DNA of 64,000 nucleotides, taken from NCBI RefSeq assembly GCF_000176175.1, contig NZ_ACZP01000014.1, positions 806,001-870,000 of the forward strand. Reading direction: 5' to 3'. This stretch comes from Vibrio furnissii CIP 102972. GTDB taxonomy: Bacteria > Pseudomonadota > Gammaproteobacteria > Enterobacterales > Vibrionaceae. The translations under genes and the position numbers were made by a program. Below the pieces are notes generated by a model. That model ran no database searches, had not been told where the DNA came from, and saw only the letters and a list, made by a program, of their open reading frames with translations. The stretch's first letter is position 1. Each line of letters starts with the position of its first letter. Shown here piece after piece: positions 46,817-55,181 of the stretch.

Positions 46817-47287
46817 TTAAAGGTTATCTGACTTATCACTAAGTGATTCGAGGGCGTTGTTGGCAATCTGTTCAAGGACTTGACCCAGCTTGAGCAGTTC
46901 TTCATCGTTGATGTGGCTCAGCAATTGGCGACGAACCTGAAGAATACGCGTCTCCATAAGCTTGATCATGGAACGGCCTTGCTCGGTCAAACTGACAATG
47001 CGTGCGCGTTTGTCGCTGCTGCAGCAGTGTCGTGTGATCAGGGATTGCTCTTCGAGTTGGTTGAGCGTGCGCATTAATGAGGCCAATTCGATCTCCAGCG
47101 CTTCAGCAAGGTGCTTCTGACTGATGTTATCGCCGAGGCGTTGTAGCTTCCATAGGGCTGTCCAGCGAGGATGCGTGAGGCCCAAAGGCGCCAGCTCGCG
47201 ATCAGCCACCATCTTCCACAAACGCGATACACGGGCGAGTTTTTCGGCCAGCGTTAACTCGTAAAGGCTGTTGATGTCTTGAATCAT
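46817..47287 (-). CDS. MarR-family transcriptional regulator
   Basis: 156 residues, winged HTH with LGDNISQKHLAEALEIELASL as recognition region and the wing SDKRARIVSLTEQG; SlyA-like start LTLAEKLARVSRLWKMVADR. Probably represses its own efflux operon by binding the two operators just upstream (47302-47343). AGGA before the ATG. Confidence 0.92.
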   Translation of the reverse strand: MIQDINSLYELTLAEKLARVSRLWKMVADRELAPLGLTHPRWTALWKLQRLGDNISQKHLAEALEIELASLMRTLNQLEEQSLITRHCCSSDKRARIVSLTEQGRSMIKLMETRILQVRRQLLSHINDEELLKLGQVLEQIANNALESLSDKSDNL

Positions 47288-47301
47288 AATGCGTCCTAAA
47301 T

Positions 47302-47343
47302 ACTTAGCGTGCTAAGTAATATAGATTAGTTAGCACGCTAAGT
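47302..47343. promoter_or_regulatory. Two operator palindromes of the marR operon
   Basis: ACTTAGCGTGCTAAGT (47302-47317, perfect palindrome) and AGTTAGCACGCTAAGT (47328-47343, same site inverted with one change), 26 bases centre to centre. The second lies in the promoter spacer and the first at the predicted start of transcription, ideal for repression. Confidence 0.8.
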
Positions 47344-47346
47344 AAA
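47318..47346 (-). promoter_or_regulatory. Promoter of the marR-hlyD-DUF2955 operon
   Basis: On the minus strand TTTACT (47346-47341), 17-base spacer, TATATT (47323-47318). Start would fall near 47311, about 24 bases before the marR ATG. Confidence 0.65.
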
Positions 47347-47351
47347 TGCAA

Positions 47352-47367
47352 TGTGATACAAATCACA
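47352..47367. promoter_or_regulatory. Perfect CRP site upstream of the marR operon
   Basis: TGTGA-TACAAA-TCACA: all ten consensus bases. It lies directly upstream of the -35 box, centred about 48 bases before the predicted start. Confidence 0.8.
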
Positions 47368-47410
47368 GTAAAATTTCTAATTTGATGAGAAAGCCGCTGA
47401 TAGGCGCACA

Positions 47411-47438
47411 AAAAAAAGCCACGCAGGACCGCGTGGCT
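47411..47438 (-). terminator. Terminator of the hisC-like/binding-protein operon
   Basis: AGCCACGC (47417-47424), loop AGGACC, GCGTGGCT (47431-47438); minus strand continues TTTTTTTG. Confidence 0.9.
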
Positions 47439-47510
47439 AAGGCTTGGAGTGTGGTTTTCGTTGGCGCGAAGCTCGCTACCATCGGCCGTGGCCGCAACAA
47501 GGTGTGTGAT

Positions 47511-48284
47511 TTACAGGTTCTCGCCGTAAATATCAAAGCTGAAGTATTTAGCGGCGATTTTGTCGTAAGTGCCGTTGGCGCGAATGGTTTCAATCGCTTG
47601 GTTGAGTTTCTCCGCCAGCGCTTGATCTTGCTTACGCAGCGCCAGTGCGGTGCCTTCACCAATGTAGGCTTTGTCGGTCACGGCGTCGCCTTTGAATTCG
47701 AAGTCTTGGCCATCGGCTTTATCGAGGAAAGCAAGTGAGAGCTGATCGGCGTTGCCAAACGTGGCGTCCAAGCGGCCGTTTTGCAGATCGATATACACTT
47801 CATCTTGGCCGGTGTAGCGTTTAATGTCGGCCACAGCGCCAAATTTGTCGGTCACGTAACGGTCATGAATGGTGCCTTGTTGCACGCCAATCACTTTGCC
47901 GGTCAGGCCCGCTTTATCCAACGTGAAATCAGCGCTCTTGCGTGTGACGAAACGCGCTGGCGTTTGGTAGTACTTGTGGGTGAACAGCACTTTCTTTTTG
48001 CGATCATCGGTGATGCGCATCGACGCCATGATCACGTCGGATTTTCGCGCCAGCAGGCTGGGGATCAAGGCATCCCAGCTTTGTGCAACCCAAGTACAAT
48101 CCAGTTTGGCTTCTTGACACAACGCATCGGCGATTTCGATGTCAAACCCCACCGGTTCACCGGCGCTGTTTTTGTAGTTGAATGGGGGGTAGGTAAAGTC
48201 GGACGCCAGACGAACTTCTTTTGCAGAAACCGCGGTGCAGAACAAGGTGGCGACACACGCCAGGCCAACAGCAAGTTTTTTCAT
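47511..48284 (-). CDS. Periplasmic basic/polar amino-acid-binding protein
   Basis: ABC-transporter substrate-binding protein, 257 residues from the ATG at 48284 (AAGGAA seven bases upstream). Signal peptide LACVATLFCTAVSA. HisJ/ArtJ/LAO family blocks: SDFTYPPFNYKN, GFDIEIADALC, WDALIPSLLARKSDVIMAS. No permease or ATPase genes nearby, so it must borrow a transporter or act as a sensor. Downstream of the HisC-like gene by 23 bases. Ligand (His, Arg, Lys or related) unknown. Confidence 0.9.
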   Translation of the reverse strand: MKKLAVGLACVATLFCTAVSAKEVRLASDFTYPPFNYKNSAGEPVGFDIEIADALCQEAKLDCTWVAQSWDALIPSLLARKSDVIMASMRITDDRKKKVLFTHKYYQTPARFVTRKSADFTLDKAGLTGKVIGVQQGTIHDRYVTDKFGAVADIKRYTGQDEVYIDLQNGRLDATFGNADQLSLAFLDKADGQDFEFKGDAVTDKAYIGEGTALALRKQDQALAEKLNQAIETIRANGTYDKIAAKYFSFDIYGENL

Positions 48285-48307
48285 GATCAAATTCCTTTTC
48301 TAGACAG

Positions 48308-49381
48308 CTATGATTGCGACGGGTAACGACGGAGCACATCAACCACTTCTTGCATGCTCGTTCGGCGCCCAATGGTGATGCGCACGCAGTCTCTCAGCGC
48401 CGGATCATGACTTTGATTACGAGTCACAATACCGTGCTGCAGCAGATACGCAAACAGATCGTCATTGGGGTGCGCGCGCAATAGCACGAAGTTGGTGGAC
48501 GAGGGGTAAATCTTGTGGATGAAATCCAGCGTTTGCAGTTCGCCGATAAACCATTGACGAGTCTCGATGAGTTGCTGCGTCATGTGGCGAACTTGGGTTA
48601 ATCCGGCTTCTGATAACGCCTCCAAAACAATCGTGGCGCTGGAATCGGGCATCGGGTACGGCGGGATCAGCTTGGCGACGTACTCCATCACGCTGGCATC
48701 GGCGAGGATAAACCCGCAGCGCACGGCGGCAAGACCAAAGGCTTTGGACAGGGTACGAATCACCACCAAATTGGGGTACGTGGCAATCAACGAGGCCACG
48801 CTCTGATCGAGTTCAAATTCAATGTAGGCTTCATCGACCACCACCAGCGCGTCGTGGCGGGTGCCTTCAAGCACTTCAATGATCGCGTCGGTGGCCAGCG
48901 GGTTGCCGGTTGGATTATTGGGTGAGCAAAGGAACACCACATTGGCGTCTTTGGCCGCGGTAATTACCCCGTGCGTATCGAGCGCGAAGTCATCCCCCAT
49001 CAGTGGCACATGCAGCGTTTCAATCGCCAGCGCGTCGGCGCAAAATTCGTACATGGCATATGTTGGCGAGCAGACGACAATTTTATCTTTGCCCGGCTGA
49101 CAGAAAGTGCGGATCAGCAAATCAATCGCTTCATCCGCGCCGCGCACCGCCATCACGGGGGTGGTCACTTGGCAATAGCGCTGATAGGCGCTGGCCACAT
49201 CGTGCGGCAGAAAATCGGGGTAGCGGTTGTAGTTTTGTTCGTGGCGACCGTAGTGAATGGCGCTCTCGAGTTCGTTGGCATTCAGCCACACGCGGCCGGC
49301 TCCACCAATGCGGCGTGCCGATTGGTAAGGTATTAATTTTTTTATGGCCTCAGGTGCCAGTGTCGATGCAATGGAAGACAT
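48308..49381 (-). CDS. HisC-like class I/II aminotransferase
   Basis: PLP-dependent aminotransferase, 357 residues. Blocks RGADEAIDLLIRTF, CSPNNPTGNP, VVVDEAYIEF, and the PLP lysine in RTLSKAFGLAAVRCGF place it with histidinol-phosphate aminotransferases. It is outside any his operon, so it is probably a second, specialised copy. Operon with the binding protein and divergent from a LysR gene. Confidence 0.9.
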   Translation of the reverse strand: MSSIASTLAPEAIKKLIPYQSARRIGGAGRVWLNANELESAIHYGRHEQNYNRYPDFLPHDVASAYQRYCQVTTPVMAVRGADEAIDLLIRTFCQPGKDKIVVCSPTYAMYEFCADALAIETLHVPLMGDDFALDTHGVITAAKDANVVFLCSPNNPTGNPLATDAIIEVLEGTRHDALVVVDEAYIEFELDQSVASLIATYPNLVVIRTLSKAFGLAAVRCGFILADASVMEYVAKLIPPYPMPDSSATIVLEALSEAGLTQVRHMTQQLIETRQWFIGELQTLDFIHKIYPSSTNFVLLRAHPNDDLFAYLLQHGIVTRNQSHDPALRDCVRITIGRRTSMQEVVDVLRRYPSQS

Positions 49382-49530
49382 GTGTGACCTCGTTCTGCTG
49401 TTATCTAGTCGCAGTAAATGATTTTTTATGCTGATAATTGCACTTGTGTTGCGTTTATTTTCAATTTAATCAGCAATGGATTCATTCAAGCAAAAAGCGT
49501 TTGTAAAAAGAATCGAAATAAACACATACT

Positions 49531-49555
49531 AGCCATGATAAAAAATCATAGCTAA
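49531..49555. promoter_or_regulatory. Dyad between aminotransferase and LysR genes
   Basis: TAGCCATGAT, five bases, ATCATAGCTA: 9 of 10 arm bases pair. Directly before the LysR ATG at 49564; typical LysR-type self-regulatory site. Confidence 0.55.
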
Positions 49556-49563
49556 GGGCCGCG

Positions 49564-50451
49564 ATGCATCTTCCTTCCACCAAAACGTTGCAGGCGTTTC
49601 TCGCCACTGCAGAACACCTTAATTTCACGCGCGCCGCCGACGCGTTGAACCTGACGCAAGGGGCGATCAGTCGTCAGACTCTGGCGTTAGAAGAGTTGTT
49701 GGGGGTGAAGCTGTTTTTTCGTCATGCTCGCGGGTTGTCGCTGACGCAGCAAGGCGTCAAGTTTGTGCCGCATGCCGAAGACATTTTGCACCGTTTGCGC
49801 TTGGCCATTGATGACGTCTCCAGCACGCCGTCCACCATTAAACTCAATGCACCCAGCTGCGTGACCGCTTGGCTGCTGCCGCGATTGATGGCGTTTCAGG
49901 ACGCGCATCCAGATATTGATGTCGAACTCACTTCAACCATCAAGCACCACCCAGATCCCAACTTCGATGTGTTCGATGCGGTGATCAGCTACGGGAAAGT
50001 GCCCAAGCTGCCGTCGGTGGTGAGTCATCTGCTGTTTGAAGAGCGGTTAACGCCCATTTGTCGACCGGAACTGCTGCAAAGTCACGGCGGTGACTTATCG
50101 GTGAAGCAACTGACACAACTGACTTGGCTGCACGCCAATGCCGAACAGAGTGACTGGAAATTGTGGCTGACTCACCATGGCGAGCGCGGGTTAACTAGCA
50201 AACTCAATCAACATTTTTCTACGCTCGATCAGGCGATGAACGCCGCGCAGCAAGGCTTTGGTATTGCCGTCGGTGATGTGACGTTGGCCGAGCAAGATTT
50301 GGCGATGAAACGCTTGGTCATGCCGTTTGACGACACTGTGCTCTCGGGGCACAGCTACTATTTTCTGTTTCCCAAGCAAAGCGACAATCCGATGTTGGAC
50401 CGATTGCAGCATTGGTTGGTCGCGGGGTATCAGGCGCAGCGCGTCGACTAA
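49564..50451 (+). CDS. LysR-family regulator (GcvA-like)
   Basis: 295 residues. HTH block LNFTRAADALNLTQGAISRQ at ~20-39, then an effector domain of the GcvA/AmpR branch (APSCVTAWLLPRLMAFQ; FGIAVGDVTLAEQDL). Divergent from the HisC-like/binding-protein operon, the likely target. Confidence 0.9.
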   Translation: MHLPSTKTLQAFLATAEHLNFTRAADALNLTQGAISRQTLALEELLGVKLFFRHARGLSLTQQGVKFVPHAEDILHRLRLAIDDVSSTPSTIKLNAPSCVTAWLLPRLMAFQDAHPDIDVELTSTIKHHPDPNFDVFDAVISYGKVPKLPSVVSHLLFEERLTPICRPELLQSHGGDLSVKQLTQLTWLHANAEQSDWKLWLTHHGERGLTSKLNQHFSTLDQAMNAAQQGFGIAVGDVTLAEQDLAMKRLVMPFDDTVLSGHSYYFLFPKQSDNPMLDRLQHWLVAGYQAQRVD

Positions 50452-50565
50452 ATGCGGATTCGGTGAACGGGTCGCGGGTCGCCAGCCACGCGGCGGCGTT
50501 GCGTTTCCAACAAATTGCGCCACAATAGGGCGACTTGTTATTTGAACGGCACGAAAGGAACCTAC

Positions 50566-50901
50566 ATGGCTCGGCCTAAAATTCCTCGACAAATCTGTGG
50601 GACGCCCGCGCAAAGCTGCTTTAAACCCAATGGCATTCCGATGTCTCAACTTGACACCATCACCTTGCAAGCGGATGAATTTGAAGCGCTGCGGCTGGTG
50701 GATTACCAAGGCATGCAGCAGCAGGTGGCTGCGGTGGAAATGGGGGTGTCTCGCCAAACGTTGGCAAATTTAGTCAAAGCTGCGCGGCGCAAAGTGTCGG
50801 ATTGCTTGCTTCATGGTAAGGCGCTGGTGATGAGTGAGGCCAGTGCAGCGCCCGAGGCGAACGCGTCGTCGCTGGTTGAACAGCGACGACTGAAAGATTA
50901 G
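50566..50901 (+). CDS. DUF134-family putative DNA-binding protein
   Basis: 111 residues from the ATG at 50566 with AAAGGAA upstream; the frame runs further back without support. MARPKIPRQICGTP start and the HTH-like block EFEALRLVDYQGMQQQVAAV followed by MGVSRQTLANLVKAARRKV match DUF134, small proteins with a sigma-region-4-like fold. N-terminal Cys cluster (CGTPAQSCF) could bind metal. Overlaps the stop of the convergent barrel protein by four bases. Confidence 0.85.
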   Translation: MARPKIPRQICGTPAQSCFKPNGIPMSQLDTITLQADEFEALRLVDYQGMQQQVAAVEMGVSRQTLANLVKAARRKVSDCLLHGKALVMSEASAAPEANASSLVEQRRLKD

Positions 50902-51521
50902 AAGCTGAACACCAAGTTCAGGTGAATGTTGGTTTCGTCGACATCGACGCGGTAGTCGCCCTGCTGAAAATTGTCGTTCATGGTTTTCATCCATTCCAAC
51001 TGCACTTCAATGGGCGCGCCTAAGCTCAGTGAGGCACCAAGGCCATAGGCCATATCGGTATCGCTGTCACTGTAATCCAAGACCGTCAGTTTTTGGTTGC
51101 CAAAGCCCATCAGCGCATACGCTTCAAACATCGGGTTAAATGGCACGATAAATTTCGTAAATGCGCCGTAGTAATAGTCGATGGATACGCGCTGGCCTTG
51201 ATAATCCCCTTCCGAGGCATTGCCATACGCGCGCAGTTCAAACGCGACGTTTGGTGTGACGCGCAAGCCAAAGATTGCCCCAGCCAAACTGTTGTTATCG
51301 ACGTTGAACGATTGGCGGTTGCCGCTGCTGTTTTCGACCTCAATATCCACATTCGCAAAGTTAAAGCTCATGCCCACATAAGGGCGGCCATACAGCATCA
51401 ATGGCGTGCCCATGGGGCCGCCGCGAGGACCCATTCCGTAGGCTGAGGCGACATTCGGCAGCAGCAATCCGGCGCTGGCGATCAAGGTGGTGATGGAAGA
51501 CTTTCTCATAAGAGGGTTCAT
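50898..51521 (-). CDS. Outer-membrane beta-barrel protein
   Basis: 207 residues. Signal peptide ending ASA-Y (near residue 27), then an eight-stranded OmpA/OmpX-like barrel pattern (VGMSFNFANVDIEVE; DYYYGAFTKFIVPF; LEWMKTMNDNFQ) ending in aromatic Phe (LVFSF), the usual signal for outer-membrane assembly. The loop GMGPRGGPMGTP after the signal is Gly/Pro-rich. Start at 51521 chosen over 51509; neither has a good ribosome site. Function unknown. Confidence 0.83.
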   Translation of the reverse strand: MNPLMRKSSITTLIASAGLLLPNVASAYGMGPRGGPMGTPLMLYGRPYVGMSFNFANVDIEVENSSGNRQSFNVDNNSLAGAIFGLRVTPNVAFELRAYGNASEGDYQGQRVSIDYYYGAFTKFIVPFNPMFEAYALMGFGNQKLTVLDYSDSDTDMAYGLGASLSLGAPIEVQLEWMKTMNDNFQQGDYRVDVDETNIHLNLVFSF

Positions 51522-51618
51522 GGCTCATGGTTTTGCTCTGTTATAATCCTTGAACCCGCTGATTTCAAATCATTCCTAGCTATTGATCCGCAACCGCATC
51601 ACGGTGTCAATGGCGCTA

Positions 51619-52515
51619 CTATCGATCCCAATACGGCACGTCGCCATAATAGTGTGAGAGAAAATCAATAAAGTGGCGCACTTTGGAGGCGAGAAACTCG
51701 CGATGGCTATAGAGAGCGTACAACCCAAGGGGGTCGAGCGCGAATGAAGAGAGTACTTCCAAGTCACCGCGCTTGATGGCGGCGCCCGTCAAAAACGTCG
51801 GTTGAATGGCGTAGCCGCGCCCCAGAAGCGCCGCATTGACGATCACATCGCCGTTATTGCTGGAAAAATCACTGGCAAAATCATGAATCGAGACGTGTTT
51901 GGGCCAGTCACGAAACCAAGCGCGCGGGTCTGAATAGGTAAACCTTAAATAGTTGAGTTGGCTCAGCGCTTCAAACTGCGTGGGGCGGCCATGCTGTTGC
52001 CAGTAGTGCGGCGCGGCGCAGATCGACAAATGAATCGGCGTGATTTTTTTGGCGACCAACGCGGAGTCTTTGAGGTGCCCAATGCGCAGCGCAATATCGA
52101 CCCCTTCATCGAGTAAATCCACTTTGCGATCGGTGAGCAGCAATTCCACTTTCACGTCGGGATAGCGATCCTGAAACAGGGCGACCGGTTTGGATAAATG
52201 GTGCACCCCAAACGACATCGGCGCGCTGACGCGTAGCGTGCCCGACACCTGACTCTGCAAGTTCGACAACGCATTTTCCATGTCGTCAATGTCTTGCAAA
52301 ACCTGCTGGCAGCGTTCGAAATAGGCTTGACCGGCTTCGGTCAGATTTACGCGCCGTGTGGTGCGATTGAGTAGCCGCACTTTGAGCGCATCTTCAAGTT
52401 GTGCAACGTATTTGCTCACTAGCTGTGGCGACAAATCCAACCGTTCGGCGGCTTTGACAAAGTTGCCTTCGCTGACCACCGTGGTAAATGCACGCATGGC
52501 GCTGATCTTATCCAT
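51619..52515 (-). CDS. LysR-family regulator
   Basis: 298 residues from the ATG at 52515, with GGAG upstream. HTH block NFVKAAERLDLSPQLVSKYV; effector domain with LLTDRKVDLLDEGVDIALRI is of the CrgA-type group, which often senses quinones, aldehydes or aromatics. Divergent from the DODA-type dioxygenase gene, the likely target. Confidence 0.9.
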   Translation of the reverse strand: MDKISAMRAFTTVVSEGNFVKAAERLDLSPQLVSKYVAQLEDALKVRLLNRTTRRVNLTEAGQAYFERCQQVLQDIDDMENALSNLQSQVSGTLRVSAPMSFGVHHLSKPVALFQDRYPDVKVELLLTDRKVDLLDEGVDIALRIGHLKDSALVAKKITPIHLSICAAPHYWQQHGRPTQFEALSQLNYLRFTYSDPRAWFRDWPKHVSIHDFASDFSSNNGDVIVNAALLGRGYAIQPTFLTGAAIKRGDLEVLSSFALDPLGLYALYSHREFLASKVRHFIDFLSHYYGDVPYWDR

Positions 52516-52648
52516 ATTAACAACACTCCGTTGATAATGACGCAATGATAACGGGTTTTATCATAGTTTAGTGGATAGGTATATTGTCTATATCGCAACG
52601 AGCCAGTGAGGGCACTGGCGATTGAAACGATTTTTTGGAGAGATTGCC

Positions 52649-53458
52649 ATGATGAACCCAACACCCCGCATGCCAGCTTTGTTCTTATCCCACGGTTCGC
52701 CGATGATGGCGATAGAACATTCAGAAACGACCGAGTTCTTTCAACAACTGGGGGCGAAATTACCCAAACCGAAAGCGATCGTGATCTTTTCTGCGCACTT
52801 TGACCGTCGCGGCCCAGTGGTGATCACCTCCGGGCATACGTTAGGCACGATTCACGATTTCTACGGCTTTCCACAGCCGTTGTACGACATTGAATACCCA
52901 GCGCAAGGTGCGCCGAACTTGGCGTTAAAAGCGGAAAAAATGCTCAAAGATGCCGGAATCCCAGTTCAATTGGACAGCGAGCAAGGCTTAGACCACGGCG
53001 CGTGGATTCCGATGCTGTATCTGTATCCGAATATCGATGTGCCGATCATGCAGGTCTCCATCAACAGCGCGATGGATGCGGTGGCGCACTTTGAAATTGG
53101 CCGCTGGCTGCGTCCGCTGCGTGAAGAAGGGGTATTGTTTGTCGGTTCGGGTGGCATTAGCCACAACCTGCGTGAAATTTTCTCGCCTATGCCGGATCCA
53201 AACCGCGTCAGCAAAGTGAATCAGTTCACCACGTGGGTGAGTGAGCAACTGGCGCAAGGCAATGTTGATGCCTTACTCGATTATCTCGACCAAGGGCCGC
53301 ATGCGCGTTTCAATCACCCGACGCCGGATCATTATCTGCCACTGCCAAGTGTGCTGGGTACCAGCTATGAGGACGAGATTGGCGAAGTATTGCACCGCGC
53401 CATCGACCTGGAAATCCTCGCCTTGGATGCCTACGGCTTTGGCATGGCCGCCGCGTAA
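52649..53458 (+). CDS. DODA-type (class III extradiol) dioxygenase, YgiD-like
   Basis: 269 residues from the ATG at 52649; GGAG lies 8 bases upstream, and an ATG at 52652 is an alternative. Metal-site motifs: LFLSHGSPMMAIE, DHGAWIPMLYLYP, VGSGGISHNLREI. Family members open aromatic rings such as DOPA or gallate with non-haem Fe(II) or Zn. Substrate unknown. Divergent from a LysR gene and followed by a terminator. Confidence 0.92.
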   Translation: MMNPTPRMPALFLSHGSPMMAIEHSETTEFFQQLGAKLPKPKAIVIFSAHFDRRGPVVITSGHTLGTIHDFYGFPQPLYDIEYPAQGAPNLALKAEKMLKDAGIPVQLDSEQGLDHGAWIPMLYLYPNIDVPIMQVSINSAMDAVAHFEIGRWLRPLREEGVLFVGSGGISHNLREIFSPMPDPNRVSKVNQFTTWVSEQLAQGNVDALLDYLDQGPHARFNHPTPDHYLPLPSVLGTSYEDEIGEVLHRAIDLEILALDAYGFGMAAA

Positions 53459-53487
53459 TTGCTCGTCGATTCGTGACACCTTGATAT

Positions 53488-53525
53488 AACGCCCGCGACT
53501 TAAAATCGTGGGCGTTATTGTTTTT
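53488..53525 (+). terminator. Terminator of the dioxygenase gene
   Basis: AACGCCCGCGA (53488-53498), loop of 7, TCGTGGGCGTT with one G-U pair (53506-53516), then ATTGTTTTT. Confidence 0.88.
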
Positions 53526-53746
53526 ATCTATTAATCAAATAGGAAGAAGCAACCTGCGTGAATGAGTGGTGTGGGGTAGAGTTGCCCCTCAAATGACCGG
53601 TATGGCTGAATGCCCTTGGATCTGGTGATGCGTTGGTTTGCGATGACTCGGCTGGCAAAGCTCATGTCCAGTCACAGCAAACAGACGATCAAAGTCAGCA
53701 TCAGATGAGGCCAGTCTCGGCGGGTTATTCCATGATTCACCTGGTT

Positions 53747-53793
53747 CCCGAGTGAGCGTTCCCTGTTTCCATGCGCGCTGACTCGGGCTTTTT
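53747..53793 (+). terminator. Orphan terminator-like hairpin, possible sRNA end
   Basis: CCCGAGTGAGCG (53747-53758) and CGCTGACTCGGG (53776-53787), 11 of 12 bases pair, 17-base loop, then CTTTTTCG. On the + strand just downstream of 200 bases without a gene. Confidence 0.5.
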
Positions 53794-53804
53794 CGCGTCT
53801 GGCA

Positions 53805-54428
53805 TTAGGCGGCCTGATGCTCGAATTGATCGTGGCGAATGAAGTAATCAATCTGGCGGGCAACATAAGTGCTGTAGATCATGCTGGTGTGGGTGGCGCG
53901 CGTTTCCAGATGATCGGTCATGCCGGTGATTTTGGTTTCATCGACCGTCACTGTGCCATCCGACATCAATTGGTTGCCCATCAACACCCGGCGCATGCCA
54001 AAGGCGACCGTGCCAGCAATGCTGCCCAGTTTCTGCTCAAACTGCCATTCGTCCTCGTGCGTTTCTAAGCCAAAATGGGTGGAATTTCCGAGGATTGCCC
54101 CCAAGCCCATTTGCTGAATTTTCCCCACGATCGACGCACCTTTGAGCGGCGAGCCAATGGTCACCACATGTGAGATCTGCGTGACACTCGGACGGCGTGA
54201 CGCCAAGTAATGTTTAATCATCAGGCCGCCAAGACTATGGCCGACCAATACATTCGGCTGGTCTGGATTCAGCGCTTGGTCGATGGTGCGAAACACTTTT
54301 TCATCTTGAATGGCCACGGTGTTGTAACTGAGCACTTCGGTCGTGTAACCCAGTTTATTCAAACGTTGGCCAAGGGGATGCATGACGAAACCATGCATAT
54401 ACAAACCATGGAGGATGATAATTTTCAT
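53805..54428 (-). CDS. Alpha/beta hydrolase, lipase-like
   Basis: 207 residues from the ATG at 54428, with AGGAG upstream; the frame extends upstream without support. MKIIILHGLYMHGFVMHPLG starts the fold, nucleophile GHSLGGLMI (Ser ~73), a later DETKI and HTSMI suggesting the acid and histidine. Resembles small esterase/lipase or PGAP1-type proteins. No signal peptide. Alone, substrate unknown. Confidence 0.85.
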   Translation of the reverse strand: MKIIILHGLYMHGFVMHPLGQRLNKLGYTTEVLSYNTVAIQDEKVFRTIDQALNPDQPNVLVGHSLGGLMIKHYLASRRPSVTQISHVVTIGSPLKGASIVGKIQQMGLGAILGNSTHFGLETHEDEWQFEQKLGSIAGTVAFGMRRVLMGNQLMSDGTVTVDETKITGMTDHLETRATHTSMIYSTYVARQIDYFIRHDQFEHQAA

Positions 54429-54511
54429 GAAGCTCCTGAATGATTGGCGTAAGGCTCTGACTGCTAATCTACTCAACTGCGGGCGAAATGAAAAGCTGGC
54501 TGCAATGCGCC

Positions 54512-54553
54512 AAAACAAAAACGCGGCAGAGTGAAATCACAAGCTGCCGCGTT
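54512..54553 (-). terminator. Terminator of the small secreted protein gene
   Basis: AACGCGGCAG (54520-54529) and CTGCCGCGTT (54544-54553), 14-base loop; the minus strand continues TTTTGTTTTG. Ends about 54 bases after the stop. Confidence 0.85.
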
Positions 54554-54606
54554 CAAGCACAATTATATTCAAATCCATTGAATGTTAATCCCTGATTTTT
54601 CGTGAA

Positions 54607-54918
54607 TTAGTCATTGTCACGGCCAACGAACGTGGTTTTTTCCACCAGGTTGCCTGCTGAATCTTTGGTGGCGAATTTCACGGTTTTCGCGTTGCTTGCG
54701 TGGTTTTTGTAAGTCACGGCACCGTTTTGGTCGGTCACGTAGTGCTGGCCTTGAACATCAACCGGATAACTACCGAGTGCTTGACCGTGTTGCGTCACAT
54801 ACGCAGTGGCTTGATTATCACGAGCGGACACGCTCATTTGCAGATCCGATGCCATGGCGCCAGCCGCAAACGTGGTTGAAATTACGGTAGCAGCAAGAAT
54901 AGAAGCGAGCTTAGTCAT
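54607..54918 (-). CDS. Small secreted protein of unknown function
   Basis: 103 residues from the ATG at 54918, with GAGGAA upstream. Clean Sec signal ending AGAMAS, then a short beta-rich repeat-like domain (DVQGQHYVTDQNGAVTYKN). Not recognised. Has its own terminator. Could be a periplasmic stress or binding protein. Confidence 0.8.
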   Translation of the reverse strand: MTKLASILAATVISTTFAAGAMASDLQMSVSARDNQATAYVTQHGQALGSYPVDVQGQHYVTDQNGAVTYKNHASNAKTVKFATKDSAGNLVEKTTFVGRDND

Positions 54919-55115
54919 GTTAGTTTCCTCATTCGATTTGTGTTTGTGTCGCACCTCAGTGCTTGGGATAAATAGTAGATCTAAGTCACACTTCGTTCGA
55001 TAGGATAGATTGGCTGATCATGTTCAAATAAATCGAACAAATAATGATCGGTCCAATGAGTGATTCTCATGATATTGATGTGACTGATGGCGACGAGGAT
55101 CACAAAATTAATTGT

Positions 55116-55134
55116 AATGAGAATTAAACTCAGT
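55116..55134. promoter_or_regulatory. Fur-box-like site upstream of the TonB-dependent receptor
   Basis: AATGAGAATTAAACTCAGT matches the Vibrio Fur consensus pattern AATGANAATNATTNTCATT at 13 of 16 defined positions. 48-66 bases upstream of the receptor ATG. Confidence 0.65.
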
Positions 55135-55181
55135 TAGATTCTTGAGCCTTGTCGTTTACACAACATCTATAAGAAATATTA

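Larger units (their letters stand above)
53459..53804. other. Intergenic region with an orphan terminator
   Basis: 346 bases between the dioxygenase and a lipase-like gene. Starts with the dioxygenase terminator (53488-53525). A second terminator-like hairpin on the + strand lies at 53747-53793 with no + strand gene in between. A 44-codon frame on the minus strand (MSFASRVIANQRITRSKG...) lacks a ribosome site. Confidence 0.5.

Noticed and set aside
53672..53866. 64-codon minus frame after the lipase-like gene, possibly a transposase scrap
   Set aside because: No family resemblance, no ribosome site, overlaps the lipase-like coding end; no inverted repeats around it.
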